From Burkholderiales bacterium (GTDB taxonomy: Bacteria; Pseudomonadota; Gammaproteobacteria; Burkholderiales; Burkholderiaceae_E), in contig CP070753.1 of assembly GCA_020348765.1 (NCBI GenBank), positions 2,100,439 through 2,114,805 on the forward strand: 14,367 nt of DNA, read 5' to 3'. Positions 1-8,091 of the stretch are shown here, one piece after another (positions within the stretch are counted from its first letter, which is position 1; every line of letters starts with the position of its first letter). The translations under genes were made by a program, and so were the position numbers. The notes beneath the pieces were generated by a model that was not told where the DNA came from, made no database searches, and worked only from the letters and a program-made list of their open reading frames with translations.

Positions 1-324
1 GCCGTGCGCCGCCGCCAGCCTCGGGTCGAGCGCAAGCGCCTGGTTCACCTCCTCGATGGCCACGACGAAGTTGCGCTGCTGGAAGTAGCTTGCCGCCAGG
101 TCGAGCCGGATGCGCGCCCTGCGCTCGGCATCGGACGGTTCCGGCGTCGGGGACGCTGCCTGCTCGTCCGGCGCCTGTCCCAGGCTCTGGCACCCGGACA
201 CGGCCAGCGGCACGAGCGCCGCGAACAACAGGCCGAGCGCGAGCCGCGACCAGTCTCGCGGCCGGCGCAGTCGGGCCGGCGCGGTCCACCGCTCGCGCTC
301 GATCTGGATCGATCCCGCTGCCAT
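1..324 (-). CDS. pilW: Type IV pilus biogenesis/stability lipoprotein PilW (PilF family), 5' part only
   Basis: The gene runs off the left edge; 108 codons are visible. It starts with ATG at 324, two bases after the rlmN stop, behind a strong GGAGGT ribosome binding site. A basic leader of about 27 residues precedes a hydrophobic stretch (about 29-41) ending in a lipobox, V-S-G-C, with the lipidated Cys at residue 45. An Ala/Pro/Glu-rich linker follows, then a helix pair from about residue 70 (RIRLDLAASYFQQRNF, AIEEVNQALALDP) that reads as the first TPR. PilW/PilF lipoproteins are known as pilotins that help the PilQ secretin assemble in the outer membrane. The order ndk-rlmN-pilF is also found in Pseudomonas, which supports the call. 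The n-region is long for a lipoprotein signal, but the ribosome binding site favours this start. The remaining TPRs lie outside the window. Confidence 0.88.
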   Translation of the reverse strand, partial: MAAGSIQIERERWTAPARLRRPRDWSRLALGLLFAALVPLAVSGCQSLGQAPDEQAASPTPEPSDAERRARIRLDLAASYFQQRNFVVAIEEVNQALALDPRLAAAHG

Positions 325-326
325 GT

Positions 327-1523
327 TCACCGTACCTCCGCAATACCGATGGTACGCCGGTCCGAGCGAGCATTGCGCTCGTGCAGGCGAGTACGGTCCT
401 GCACCTCGCCCGCGAGCTGCCCGCAGGCCGCCTCGATGTCGTCGCCGCGCGTCCTGCGCACGGTGGTGACATGTCCGGCATCGATCAGTCGCGTGGCGAA
501 GGCCTGCACGCGCCGTGCCGGCGACCGCCGCAGTCCGGAACCCGGGAACGGGTTGAACGGTATCAGGTTGAACTTGCAGGGCACCTCGCGCACCAGGGCG
601 AGCAGCTCGCGCGCATGCGCATCGCCGTCGTTCACGCCGTCGATCATCACGTATTCGAAGGTGATGAAGTCGCGCGGCGCGCGCTCGAGGTATCGGCGAC
701 AGGCCGCTAGCAGCTCGGCCAGCGGGTACTTGCGATTCAGCGGCACCAGCTCGTCGCGCAATGCGTCGTTCGGCGCGTGCAGCGAAACGGCCAGCGCCAC
801 CGGGCAATCCTCCCGGAGCCGGTCGATCATCGGCACCACGCCGGAGGTCGACACCGTGACACGGCGCCGCGAAAGCCCGTAGCCGTGATCGTCGAGCATG
901 ATGCGCAAGGCACGCAACGTGGCATCGTAGTTGAGCAGCGGCTCGCCCATGCCCATGAACACGACATTGGAAACCGCGCCCGCACCGCGACCGGCCGCCG
1001 TCCCGAGCTCGCGGTTGGCCAGCCACAGCTGGGCGACGATCTCGTGCGCGGCGAGGTTGCGGCCGAAGCCCTGCTTGCCGGTCGCGCAGAAGCGGCAATT
1101 GACCGCGCATCCGGCCTGGGTCGACACGCACAGCGTGCCGCGATCGACCTCGGGAATGAACACCGCCTCGACCGCGTTGCCGGCGCCGACGTCCAGCAGC
1201 CACTTCCGGGTTCCGTCGGCCGAGTGGTGCCGGCGCAGCACCTGCGGCGCGCGAATCTCGGCACGCTCGGAGAGCACGGTTCGCAGCGACCTGGCCAGGT
1301 CGGTCATCGCGCCGAAGTCGGCCGCGCCCGACCGGTGCATCCAGCGCGCCAGCTGGCGGGCCCGAAACGGCCGCTCGCACCACCGCAACAGCTGCGTCTC
1401 GAGAGCGTGCATAACCAGGCCGAGCAGATTGATCCGCTCGAGCCCCGCTGCGGCCGCATCCAGCCCGCGGGGCGACTCGCCCGCGGCTGCCGCCGCCTCC
1501 ACCGTCGCGGTACCGGCCATCAT
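327..1523 (-). CDS. rlmN: Dual-specificity 23S rRNA A2503 / tRNA A37 C2-methyltransferase RlmN (radical SAM)
   Basis: The protein has 398 residues, close to the usual 370-400. It methylates C2 of adenine 2503 in 23S rRNA and adenine 37 in some tRNAs, using two SAM molecules and a cysteine methyl carrier. The radical-SAM CxxxCxxC motif is at Cys139, Cys143 and Cys146 ([16 protein letters not shown]). The two catalytic cysteines of the family correspond to Cys132 (TLCVSTQAG) and Cys367 ([12 protein letters not shown]). Other hallmarks are GMGEPLLNY at 191-199 and SLHAPND at 247-253. The frame stays open upstream through ndk, but family alignment (INLLGL near residue 31) puts the start at the ATG-ATG pair at 1523/1520. 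No strong Shine-Dalgarno sequence precedes it, so the exact start is less certain. The gap to ndk is 44 nt, and pilW follows by 2 nt, which suggests an ndk-rlmN-pilW operon. Confidence 0.96.
   Translation of the reverse strand: MMAGTATVEAAAAAGESPRGLDAAAAGLERINLLGLVMHALETQLLRWCERPFRARQLARWMHRSGAADFGAMTDLARSLRTVLSERAEIRAPQVLRRHHSADGTRKWLLDVGAGNAVEAVFIPEVDRGTLCVSTQAGCAVNCRFCATGKQGFGRNLAAHEIVAQLWLANRELGTAAGRGAGAVSNVVFMGMGEPLLNYDATLRALRIMLDDHGYGLSRRRVTVSTSGVVPMIDRLREDCPVALAVSLHAPNDALRDELVPLNRKYPLAELLAACRRYLERAPRDFITFEYVMIDGVNDGDAHARELLALVREVPCKFNLIPFNPFPGSGLRRSPARRVQAFATRLIDAGHVTTVRRTRGDDIEAACGQLAGEVQDRTRLHERNARSDRRTIGIAEVR
334..339 (-). promoter_or_regulatory. Shine-Dalgarno site of pilW
   Basis: GGAGGT on the minus strand lies 9 nt before the ATG at 324, inside the last codons of rlmN. 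It fixes the pilW start and suggests that pilW is translated from the rlmN transcript. Confidence 0.7.
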
Positions 1524-1567
1524 GCCGAGTTCGCCCAGATTTCCCACACCCACGCGAATCCGGGCGA

Positions 1568-1993
1568 TCAGCGCGAGTGAATTGCCATTTCGGGGAAGAA
1601 GAACGCAATCTCGGCGAGCGCCGTCTCGGGGCCGTCCGAGCCGTGCACGGCATTGGCGTCGATGCTGTCGGCAAAGTCCGCACGAATGGTGCCGGGAGCG
1701 GCCTTCTTCGGGTCGGTCGCGCCCATCAGGTCGCGGTTCTTCTGGATCGCCGATTCGCCCTCGAGCACCTGCACGATCACCGGCCCCGAAGTCATGAACT
1801 CCACGAGATCGTTGAAAAACGGTCGCTCGCGATGTACCGCGTAGAACGCGCCGGCCTGCGCGCGCGACAGGTGCATCATGCGCGCGGCCACGATCCGCAG
1901 ACCGGCCGACTCGAACCGCGTGTAGATCTGGCCGATGACGTTCTTGGCGACCGCATCCGGCTTGATGATCGAAAGCGTGCGCTCGATCGACAT
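1568..1993 (-). CDS. ndk: Nucleoside diphosphate kinase
   Basis: The protein has 141 residues, the normal length. It transfers the gamma-phosphate of ATP to other NDPs through a phospho-histidine. The active-site motif NAVHGSD is intact, with the catalytic His at residue 117, the same number as in E. coli Ndk. The N-terminus [12 protein letters not shown] and the segment [15 protein letters not shown] (residues 90-104) are typical. Translation starts at ATG 1993 behind GGAG with 5 nt spacing. It is the first gene of the leftward unit with rlmN and pilW and faces the BAX-inhibitor gene across a 176-bp divergent region that holds its likely promoter. Confidence 0.98.
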   Translation of the reverse strand: MSIERTLSIIKPDAVAKNVIGQIYTRFESAGLRIVAARMMHLSRAQAGAFYAVHRERPFFNDLVEFMTSGPVIVQVLEGESAIQKNRDLMGATDPKKAAPGTIRADFADSIDANAVHGSDGPETALAEIAFFFPEMAIHSR

Positions 1994-2064
1994 GTACGCT
2001 CCAACAAAAAGATCTGAAAAATGAGAAGCTTAGAGGCTTTTTCTGGCAAGCTACCGAACCCGTC

Positions 2065-2073
2065 ATTTTAGCA
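2065..2073 (-). promoter_or_regulatory. Candidate ndk promoter (extended -10)
   Basis: TGC-TAAAAT on the minus strand is a good extended -10 element. No convincing -35 hexamer is found 16-18 bp upstream (the best candidates are GC-rich). It would give an ndk leader of about 65 nt, AT-rich compared with its surroundings, containing a short weak hairpin (AGAAGC / GCTTTT around 2024-2040). This is pattern recognition only. Confidence 0.45.
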
Positions 2074-2108
2074 TAGCGGATTATTCCCCGGCACGGGCCT
2101 GCGCCGGC

Positions 2109-2136
2109 TTGAAATCCCGGCCACGCGCCCTATCAT
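2109..2136 (+). promoter_or_regulatory. Candidate sigma70 promoter of the BAX-inhibitor gene
   Basis: TTGAAA (2109-2114) and TATCAT (2131-2136) are separated by 16 bp. Each differs from consensus at one or two positions. The start of transcription would fall near 2143, leaving a leader of about 27 nt with a GGGAGAA Shine-Dalgarno site (2157-2163). Confidence 0.6.
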
Positions 2137-2169
2137 CGCAAGCAACGACGCAAGACGGGAGAACCGACC

Positions 2170-2871
2170 ATGGCTTACGACGACGGCAACCAGGCACTGG
2201 CACGTCCGGCCGTGCTGACCGGCGCGCGCGAGCGCAATCGCGTGCTGCGCAACACGTACTGGCTGCTGGCCCTGTCGCTGGTGCCGACCGTGATCGGCGC
2301 CACGGTGGGCGTGCGCATCGGTTTCAACTTCCTCGGTGCCAATCCGTTCATCGGCCTGATCGCGTTCCTCGCGATCGCTTTCGGCTTCTTCTTCGCGATC
2401 GAGCGGTTCAAGAACAGCGGAATCGGCGTCGCGCTGCTGCTCGGGTTCACGTTCTTCATGGGCCTGATGCTGTCGCGGCTGGTCGGCGTGGTGCTCGGCA
2501 TGGCCAATGGCGGCGCGCTGATCATGACCGCGTTCGGCGGCACCGCGGTGATCTTCGCCGTGATGGCCTCGGTGGCCACCGCCAGCCGACGCGACTTCTC
2601 CGGCCTGGGCAACTGGCTGTTCGCGGGCGTCGTGCTGCTGATCATCGCCGCGGCGCTGAACATCTGGCTGCAGATGCCGGCGCTGATGCTGACCGTCTCG
2701 GTGCTGGCGATCGCGATCTTCTCGGCCTACCTGCTGTACGACGTGCAGCGCATCGTCAACGGCGGCGAAACCAACTACATCACGGCCACGCTGGCGCTGT
2801 ATCTGGACGTGTACAACATCTTCGCCAACCTGCTGATGCTGCTGGGCATCTTCGGCGGCGACAACGATTAG
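2170..2871 (+). CDS. BAX inhibitor-1 / YccA family membrane protein
   Basis: The 233-residue protein has seven hydrophobic spans at about 29-50, 57-77, 84-106, 115-137, 147-166, 170-192 and 208-228, and a short polar N-terminus. This is the TMBIM/BI-1 layout of the inner membrane. The C-terminal part ([19 protein letters not shown], then [10 protein letters not shown]) carries two membrane aspartates, Asp191 and Asp213. They are spaced like the pH-sensing aspartate pair of the bacterial BI-1 homologue YetJ. E. coli YccA is a substrate and modulator of the FtsH protease, and YetJ is a pH-dependent calcium leak; which role applies here cannot be told. ATG 2170 has a good GGGAGAA site 6 nt upstream. 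It is the only plus-strand gene in the window. Its TAG overlaps the stop codon of the convergent rlmD. Confidence 0.92.
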   Translation: MAYDDGNQALARPAVLTGARERNRVLRNTYWLLALSLVPTVIGATVGVRIGFNFLGANPFIGLIAFLAIAFGFFFAIERFKNSGIGVALLLGFTFFMGLMLSRLVGVVLGMANGGALIMTAFGGTAVIFAVMASVATASRRDFSGLGNWLFAGVVLLIIAAALNIWLQMPALMLTVSVLAIAIFSAYLLYDVQRIVNGGETNYITATLALYLDVYNIFANLLMLLGIFGGDND

Positions 2872-4244
2872 CGAAGTGGGCCGTCGGGCTCGAACACCGC
2901 CACCGATTCGACGTGCGAGGTGTGCGGGAACATGTTGACCACGCCGGCGGCACGCAGCGCGTAGCCACCCTGGTGCACCAGGATCGCGGCATCGCGTGCC
3001 AGGGTCGCCGGGTTGCACGAGACATAGACGATGCGCGACGGCCGCTCGGCCCCGGCATCGCTGAGCGCCTTGGCGATTGCCAGCGCGCCCTCGCGCGGCG
3101 GGTCGATCAGCACGCGATCGACCCGCCCGAGGCGCTGCCAGGCGGCGGCGTCGAACTCGAACAGATCGGCGGTATCGAAACGGGTGCGCTGATCGAGCCT
3201 GGCCCGGGCCGCATTGTCACGGGCGCGGCGCACCAGGGCGGGGCTGCCTTCGATGCCGATCACCATGTCCGCCCTGCGCGCCAGCGGCAGCGTGAAGTTG
3301 CCCAGCCCGCAGAAGAAATCGACCAGCCGGTGCGACGGCTTCGGCTCGAGCAGGCGAACCGCTCGCGAGACGAGGGCCGCATTGATCGCGTGGTTGACCT
3401 GCGTGAAGTCGGTCGGCCGAAACGGCAGCTCGACGTCGAATTCGTCCAGCCGGTAGGCCAGCCGCGACGCGGCCGGCAACGCGTCATCGGCACCGGGCGG
3501 CACCACCTCCAGCCCCTGCGCCGTGCAGAACAGCCGCACCGTCTCCGGCCCGCCGGGCTGCAGCCACAGCTCGATCCCGTGGCCGGCGGCGAACGCCAGC
3601 AGTCGCTCGCGGTCCACTGGCGTGAGCGGCTCGAGGATGCGCAGCACGAGCGCCAGGACGTCGTCACCCAGCGCCACCTCGATCTGCGGCAGCCGCTCGC
3701 GGATCGACAGCGCCTCGACCAGGGCCCGCAGCGGCAGCAACAGCGCCGAGACCTGGCGCGGCAGCACGTGACACTCGCGCATGTCCGCGACATAGCTCCT
3801 GCCGCGCTCGTGAAAGCCGACCAGGACGCCGCCCTTCTTCGGCACGTGGCGCACGGACAGCCGGGCCCGGTGCCGATAGCCCCAGGACGGGCCGGCGAGC
3901 GGCCTGAGGATCCGCTCCGCGCGCGTGCGCCCCAGGTGCCACAGCGTGTCCTCCAGCGCGCGCTGCTTGATCGCGAGCTGAGCGCGCGGATCGAGGTGCT
4001 GCATCGAGCATCCACCGCACACGCCGAAATGCGGGCAACGCGGCTGCACGCGTGCGCTGTTGGCCCGCAGCACGTGCCGCACCTGGGCCACGTCGTAGCG
4101 CGGCTTGCGCCGCAGCACATCGATTTCGACCCGCTCGCCCGGCAGCGCGCCGCGCACGAACACGACCTTGCCGTCCAGACGCGCGACACCGTTGGCCTCG
4201 AGGTCGATCGAGTCGATGTCGACCGTCGCGGTCACTGCGGCCAT
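2868..4244 (-). CDS. rlmD: 23S rRNA (uracil-1939-C5)-methyltransferase RlmD (RumA)
   Basis: The protein has 458 residues, slightly longer than the E. coli enzyme. It has an N-terminal TRAM RNA-binding domain (about 5-57) and an iron-sulfur site with Cys70, Cys76, Cys79 ([15 protein letters not shown]) and a fourth Cys at 158 (ADMRECHV). A SAM-binding fold follows, with [15 protein letters not shown] at 308-322 and IDPPREG at 380-386. The catalytic nucleophile is Cys410 in [13 protein letters not shown], and the likely general base is Glu446 in [11 protein letters not shown]. The Fe-S site and overall similarity favour RlmD over RlmC or TrmA. ATG 4244 lies inside the end of the exonuclease gene, a 13-nt overlap. 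A GTG at 4235, overlapping the upstream TGA as GTGA, is an alternative start. Neither has a clear Shine-Dalgarno site, which suggests translational coupling. Confidence 0.94.
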   Translation of the reverse strand: MAAVTATVDIDSIDLEANGVARLDGKVVFVRGALPGERVEIDVLRRKPRYDVAQVRHVLRANSARVQPRCPHFGVCGGCSMQHLDPRAQLAIKQRALEDTLWHLGRTRAERILRPLAGPSWGYRHRARLSVRHVPKKGGVLVGFHERGRSYVADMRECHVLPRQVSALLLPLRALVEALSIRERLPQIEVALGDDVLALVLRILEPLTPVDRERLLAFAAGHGIELWLQPGGPETVRLFCTAQGLEVVPPGADDALPAASRLAYRLDEFDVELPFRPTDFTQVNHAINAALVSRAVRLLEPKPSHRLVDFFCGLGNFTLPLARRADMVIGIEGSPALVRRARDNAARARLDQRTRFDTADLFEFDAAAWQRLGRVDRVLIDPPREGALAIAKALSDAGAERPSRIVYVSCNPATLARDAAILVHQGGYALRAAGVVNMFPHTSHVESVAVFEPDGPLR

Positions 4245-5014
4245 GCGTCCAGGAAGGCCCGCCAGTGGGCACCGTCGAGTGCGCCCACGGTCTCGCGCAC
4301 CAGCGCGATCTCCTGTGCATAGGCCTGCTGCGACAGCGCTCCGCGCATCAGCTGGAAGCGCGTGAACAGCAGATAGGTGTTGACCGCGTCGGTTTCGCAG
4401 TAGGCACGGATCTCGTCGATGCGCCCGTCGCGATGGGCGTCCCAGACCCTGGAACCGTCCATGCCGACCTTGCCGGGAAAGCCGCACAGCCGGGCCAGGT
4501 CGTCCAGCGGCGCGCTCGCACGTGGCGAATACAGGGCCAGCAGATCCATCAGGTCGACGTGGCGAGCATGGTAGCGGCTGATGTAGTTGTTCCAGCGGAA
4601 GTCGCGGTCGTTCTCGCCCTGGTCCCAGTAGCGCTCGGCGCGCACGCCATGCACCAGGCCCCGGTAGTGCAACACCGGCAGGTCGAAGCCGCCCCCGTTC
4701 CAGGACACCAGCTGCGGCGTGTGGCGCTCGATGACCCGGAAGAAGTCCTGCAGCAGCCGTTCCTCGGGATCGCCCGCCGCACCGAGCGCCCTGACCTTCA
4801 GCCCGCGATCGTCTCGAAACAGGCACGCGATCGCGGCCACCCGATGCTGGTGCAGCGGCAGGAAGTCACTGGCACCCGCGGTCTGCTCGCGCCGCCGCTC
4901 GAACGCGAACTCGGCGACCTGCGCATCGCTGAGCTCGAGCGACAGGCCGTGGACTCGGCGCAGTCCGTCGCAGTCGGGAATCGTCTCGATGTCGAACGCG
5001 AGAACCGGAACCAC
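4232..5014 (-). CDS. Predicted 3'-5' exonuclease, PolB-like (DnaQ fold)
   Basis: The 260-residue protein matches the stand-alone family-B polymerase-type exonuclease family (DNA_pol_B_exo2, COG3298). The three Exo motifs are present: AFDIETIP with Asp8 and Glu10 (Exo I), [10 protein letters not shown] with Asn106 and Asp111 (Exo II), and [12 protein letters not shown] with Tyr205 and Asp209 (Exo III). All four metal-binding acidic residues expected of an active nuclease are there. The start codon is GTG at 5014, five bases after the nlpD stop, without a strong ribosome binding site. Its 3' end overlaps rlmD by 13 nt. The tight packing suggests that nlpD, this gene and rlmD are co-transcribed. 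The substrate is not known for this family; a repair or RNA-end role is only a guess. It occupies the place after nlpD where rpoS usually lies. Confidence 0.88.
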   Translation of the reverse strand: MVPVLAFDIETIPDCDGLRRVHGLSLELSDAQVAEFAFERRREQTAGASDFLPLHQHRVAAIACLFRDDRGLKVRALGAAGDPEERLLQDFFRVIERHTPQLVSWNGGGFDLPVLHYRGLVHGVRAERYWDQGENDRDFRWNNYISRYHARHVDLMDLLALYSPRASAPLDDLARLCGFPGKVGMDGSRVWDAHRDGRIDEIRAYCETDAVNTYLLFTRFQLMRGALSQQAYAQEIALVRETVGALDGAHWRAFLDAWPQ

Positions 5015-5019
5015 GGTGC

Positions 5020-6018
5020 TCAGCGCTTCGGCAGGTACCCGGTCGGATCGACCGGCCGCCCCCCGCGACGGACCTCGAAGTGCAGCTTGGGCCGATCGGA
5101 GTCGCTGTCGCCGACGTCCGCCACGCGCTGGCCACGCCCCACGTCCTGGCCTTCCTTGACCAGCACCTTGCTGTTGTGCGCGTACACCGACAGCACGTCC
5201 TCGTCATGCTTGATGATGATCAGGTTGCCGTAGCCGCGCGGCCCGACGCCGGCGAAGATGACCCGCCCCGGCGCGGCCGCATACACCGGGTCGCCGACCC
5301 GCCCGGCGATCTCGATGCCCTTGCCGCTGGTGCCCGAGAAGCCCTTGATCACCGGCCCGCCGGCCGGCCAGGACCAGCCCGAGGCCGAGACCGGCGCGCG
5401 GGCATCGGTCGGCCCCGGCCCCGGCGCGGGCGTCGGCGCCGGGACCGGCCCCGGAGCCGGTCTGGCACCGGGCGGGGGGCCGCCCGCGTCCGGATCCGCC
5501 TTGACCAGTTGCTCGTAGGCCTGCTCCGAATACGGTTGCTTGACTCCGAGCGGCCCGCTCGCCTCGGTTGCCGTGACCGGCGTGCCCTGATCCAGCGGAC
5601 GCGTGTCGATGACCCGTCCGGTCACGGTACCCGTCTGCGGCGCCGGCCCCGGCGGCGGAATCACGATGACCGTCGACGGGCGCGGCGCTGGGGCCGGCAC
5701 CGGCGCCGGCGGTGGCTTGACCGCAACCGCCTCCGGCGGCGCGGTGACCCGAAGCACGTTGCCGGCCTGCAGCAGGTCCTCGGGCGACAGGCCGTTCCAG
5801 CGCCGCAGGTCGCTGACCGTGACCCCGTTCCGAATCGCGATGCCGTACAGCGTGTCGCCGCGCACCACGGTGTAGAAATTCGCTTGCTCCGGCGCCTTGC
5901 CCGACGGCGTCGTCCGCGACACCACCGGCGCGGGCGGCACGCTGCCACATGCACCGAGCGCCAGCAGCACCGCGGTGGTCAGCGTCAACGAACCGATTCC
6001 GGACTTTCGCCTGCTCAT
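5020..6018 (-). CDS. nlpD: NlpD: LysM and LytM-domain lipoprotein, amidase activator
   Basis: The 332-residue protein starts at ATG 6018, chosen because AGGGTG lies 5 nt upstream; the frame is open further back. A lipoprotein signal ends in L-G-A-C with Cys24. A LysM peptidoglycan-binding domain spans about 48-92 (FYTVVRGDTLYGIA). A long Pro/Ala/Gly linker (about 93-210) leads to a LytM/M23 domain at about 214-330 ending in GYLPKR. M23 metal ligands are mostly absent: GIEIAG replaces the H-x-x-x-D motif, while His281 and His313 remain. E. coli NlpD is likewise degenerate and works by activating the amidase AmiC at the septum. The expected role is therefore envelope-anchored activation of cell separation, not direct cleavage. 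It follows surE-pcm, as is common; rpoS does not follow. Confidence 0.93.
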   Translation of the reverse strand: MSRRKSGIGSLTLTTAVLLALGACGSVPPAPVVSRTTPSGKAPEQANFYTVVRGDTLYGIAIRNGVTVSDLRRWNGLSPEDLLQAGNVLRVTAPPEAVAVKPPPAPVPAPAPRPSTVIVIPPPGPAPQTGTVTGRVIDTRPLDQGTPVTATEASGPLGVKQPYSEQAYEQLVKADPDAGGPPPGARPAPGPVPAPTPAPGPGPTDARAPVSASGWSWPAGGPVIKGFSGTSGKGIEIAGRVGDPVYAAAPGRVIFAGVGPRGYGNLIIIKHDEDVLSVYAHNSKVLVKEGQDVGRGQRVADVGDSDSDRPKLHFEVRRGGRPVDPTGYLPKR

Positions 6019-6023
6019 TGCTT

Positions 6024-6029
6024 CACCCT
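6024..6029 (-). promoter_or_regulatory. Shine-Dalgarno site of nlpD
   Basis: AGGGTG on the minus strand lies 5 nt before ATG 6018. It decides the start of nlpD among several in-frame upstream codons. It lies in the 47-nt gap after pcm. Confidence 0.6.
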
Positions 6030-6065
6030 GTCGAACTGCCATGCCGCGCGGCTTCGCGCGGGCTT

Positions 6066-6779
6066 TCAACTCGTTCCCGACCTGAGCGGCACGAAGCGCA
6101 CGCCGTCGAGCACCGTCAGTCGCCAATCGTCGATGCCGGCCCGCTCGATCAGGTGCAGCGACTGCTCCTGCGCGCCGACCGGCGCCACCAGACGCGCTCC
6201 CACCCGCATCTGGCGCAGCAGCGGCTCGGGCACCTCGAGACCAGCGGCCGCGATCACGATACCGTCGAACGGCGCCGCCGATTCGATGCCCTGCTGTCCG
6301 TCGCCGAACACCAGCCGCACGCTGGCCAGCCGAAACGGCCGCAGCTTTGCGCGCGCCATTTCGTGTAACGCCCGAATCCGCTCGATCGAATACACCTCGC
6401 CGAACAGTTGCGCCAGCACGACGGCCTGATAGCCGCAACCGGTGCCGATCTCGAGCACCCGGGCCGCGCGTCGCGCCGCCGGCTCCCAGCCGGCGAGCAG
6501 CACCTCCAGCATGCGTCCGACCACGGTCGGCCGCGAGATCGTCTGCGCATGGCCGATCGGCAGCGCCACGTCCTCGTACGCTCGACTGGCGAAGGCCGCG
6601 TCCACGAAATGATGGCGCGGTACCGCCTCGAGCGCCCGCAACACGCCGGCATCGCCCACGCCTGCCGCTTGCACGCGCTCGACCATGCGCTGGCGCGCGC
6701 GCTCCGAGGTCAGGCCGACTCCCTCCGCGACCGCTGCGCGCGGCACGGCGACCCCGGCCGGAAGCTTGGACTCAGCCAT
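6066..6779 (-). CDS. pcm: Protein-L-isoaspartate O-methyltransferase
   Basis: The 237-residue protein methylates the alpha-carboxyl of L-isoaspartyl residues with SAM and so starts repair of aged proteins. The SAM-binding motif [13 protein letters not shown] is at 108-120. The active-site motif GHAQTISRP is at 76-84, with Ser82 matching the conserved Ser of the family. [11 protein letters not shown] at 53-63 is another family mark. It has about 30 more N-terminal residues than E. coli Pcm, whose start would correspond to Met32. ATG 6779 overlaps the surE stop by 8 nt (ATGGCTGA), so the long form with coupled translation is plausible; a start at Met32 cannot be excluded. It sits in the conserved surE-pcm-nlpD order. 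Confidence 0.95.
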   Translation of the reverse strand: MAESKLPAGVAVPRAAVAEGVGLTSERARQRMVERVQAAGVGDAGVLRALEAVPRHHFVDAAFASRAYEDVALPIGHAQTISRPTVVGRMLEVLLAGWEPAARRAARVLEIGTGCGYQAVVLAQLFGEVYSIERIRALHEMARAKLRPFRLASVRLVFGDGQQGIESAAPFDGIVIAAAGLEVPEPLLRQMRVGARLVAPVGAQEQSLHLIERAGIDDWRLTVLDGVRFVPLRSGTS

Positions 6780-7530
6780 CGAGCCCCGCAGCCCAGCGCG
6801 TCACCGCGGACAGGCTCTCGCGCCCGGTCAGGTCGATGTCGAGCGGGGTCAACGAGACCGCACCCGACGCGGTCGCGTGAAAGTCCGTGCCCGGCCCCGC
6901 GTCCTTGGCACTGCCGGCCGGCCCGATCCAGTACACGGTCTCGCCCCGGGGGCTGGTGGCCCGGATCACCGGTTCGGCGACGTGGCGCTTGCCGAGCCGG
7001 GTCACCTCGATACCGCGCAGCGACTTCACCGGCAGGTTCGGGATGTTGACATTGAACAGCATCGGCCCCTGGTCCGGCAACGGATCGGCAACGTAGTGCT
7101 CGACCACACGGCGGGCGACCTGCGCTGCCGTGTCGAGGTGGGCATAGCCCTTGCTGACCAGCGAGAACGCGAACGCCGGCACGCCGAGCAGCAGGCCCTC
7201 CATCGCCGCAGCCACCGTGCCGGAATAGATCGTGTCGTCGCCCATGTTGGCGCCATCGTTGATCCCTGAACACACGAGGTCGGGGCGTCGATCGAGCAGC
7301 CCGGTGATCGCGACATGCACGCAGTCGGTAGGCGTGCCGTTGATGTACATGAACCCGCTGGCGGCCTTGCGCACGGTCAGCGGACGGTCGAGCGTCAGCG
7401 AATTCGAGGCCCCGCTGCGGTCCCGTTCGGGCGCCACGACGACGACTTCACCGAGCGGCTCGAGCGCCGAGGCGAGCGCCTGGATCCCGGGCGAGAAGTA
7501 GCCGTCGTCGTTGCTGATCAGGATCCGCAT
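6772..7530 (-). CDS. surE: 5'/3'-nucleotidase SurE (survival protein)
   Basis: The 252-residue protein is a divalent-metal nucleotidase that dephosphorylates nucleoside monophosphates and is linked to stationary-phase survival. Metal ligands of the family are visible: Asp8-Asp9 in [14 protein letters not shown], Ser39 in RDRSGASNS and Asn91 in [18 protein letters not shown]. The start at ATG 7530 agrees with the invariant N-terminus. No Shine-Dalgarno site precedes it, but a TACAAT box ends 6 nt before the ATG. Its TGA overlaps the pcm start. The upstream neighbour is the CBS-domain gene, 52 nt away. Confidence 0.97.
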   Translation of the reverse strand: MRILISNDDGYFSPGIQALASALEPLGEVVVVAPERDRSGASNSLTLDRPLTVRKAASGFMYINGTPTDCVHVAITGLLDRRPDLVCSGINDGANMGDDTIYSGTVAAAMEGLLLGVPAFAFSLVSKGYAHLDTAAQVARRVVEHYVADPLPDQGPMLFNVNIPNLPVKSLRGIEVTRLGKRHVAEPVIRATSPRGETVYWIGPAGSAKDAGPGTDFHATASGAVSLTPLDIDLTGRESLSAVTRWAAGLDG

Positions 7531-7536
7531 GCGCGG

Positions 7537-7542
7537 ATTGTA
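7537..7542 (-). promoter_or_regulatory. Candidate -10 box of surE, implying a leaderless mRNA
   Basis: TACAAT on the minus strand is followed by CCGCGC and then the surE ATG. Transcription starting 6-8 nt after the box would begin at or next to the A of the ATG. No recognisable -35 hexamer is seen in the GC-rich sequence upstream, and no purine-rich ribosome binding site exists. Confidence 0.45.
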
Positions 7543-7582
7543 GCCGAGGCCGGAGCCGCGCCCGCGCGCCGGCCGCGGCGCC

Positions 7583-8047
7583 TCAGCCCTCGGCGGGCCA
7601 GTCCCGGATGTAGGCCTTCAGCATCCGGTTCTCGAAGCTGTGCTCCTCGAGCACGGCGCGCGCCACGTCGTGAAACGAGACCACGCCGAGCAAGATCGTG
7701 TCCTCCATCACCGGCAGGTAGCGCTGGTGGTTCTCGAGCATCAAGCGACGCAGTTCGTTGACGTCGGTCTCCGGCCCGACCGCGGTCGGCTGCGGGTTCA
7801 TGACCTCGGCCACCGTGATGTCGCCGTACGACGAGCCGGCGCCTCCGCCGGTTGGCGCCCGACTCCTGGCGACGGTTTGCAGCACCTCACGAAAGGTCAG
7901 CATCCCCGCCAGCTTGCCGCGGTCCATGACGACCAGCGAGCCGATGTCATGCTCGGCCATCGTGACGACCCCGTCGGAAAGCAGCGTCTCGGGCGCCACC
8001 GTGAACAGCGTCGTGCCCTTGACTTGAAGGATCTGCTTGACCTGCAT
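7583..8047 (-). CDS. Two-CBS-domain protein
   Basis: The 154-residue soluble protein consists of little more than a pair of CBS domains. CBS1 covers about 5-62 ([26 protein letters not shown], split by strands) and CBS2 about 78-136 ([20 protein letters not shown], then RYLPVMED, then [12 protein letters not shown]). A flexible Gly/Ser/Ala stretch (64-74) joins them. CBS pairs bind adenine nucleotides (AMP, ATP, SAM) and act as energy-state sensors, often controlling a partner; no partner domain is fused here. The start at ATG 8047 is chosen for the adjacent GGGGGAG site; the frame is open farther upstream into the tandem repeats. It lies alone between the kinase gene and surE, so its link to either is unproven. 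Confidence 0.88.
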   Translation of the reverse strand: MQVKQILQVKGTTLFTVAPETLLSDGVVTMAEHDIGSLVVMDRGKLAGMLTFREVLQTVARSRAPTGGGAGSSYGDITVAEVMNPQPTAVGPETDVNELRRLMLENHQRYLPVMEDTILLGVVSFHDVARAVLEEHSFENRMLKAYIRDWPAEG

Positions 8048-8050
8048 CGT

Positions 8051-8057
8051 CTCCCCC
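8051..8057 (-). promoter_or_regulatory. Shine-Dalgarno site of the CBS-domain gene
   Basis: GGGGGAG on the minus strand lies just before ATG 8047 and decides this start against the upstream in-frame ATG at 8080. Confidence 0.55.
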
Positions 8058-8091
8058 TGGCGGTCGTCATTTTCGCGCATGCTAGCGGCTC

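Noticed and set aside
1524..2066. N-terminal extension of the rlmN frame across ndk
   Set aside because: The frame is open but overlaps all of ndk; family alignment and length place the RlmN start at 1523.
2109..4322. Plus-strand 737-codon open frame crossing the BAX-inhibitor gene and rlmD
   Set aside because: It runs out of frame through the BI-1 gene and antisense to rlmD; composition is Arg/Gln/His-rich with no recognisable domain. It is a high-GC shadow frame.
5390..5470. GC-rich Pro/Gly repeats in nlpD as a mobile or regulatory repeat
   Set aside because: It encodes the in-frame Pro/Ala/Gly linker between LysM and LytM domains, usual for NlpD.
7548..7574. Terminator between the CBS gene and surE (GGCCGG / CCGGCC stem)
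   Set aside because: A 6-bp stem with a 15-nt loop and no T-run; too weak in GC-rich DNA to claim.
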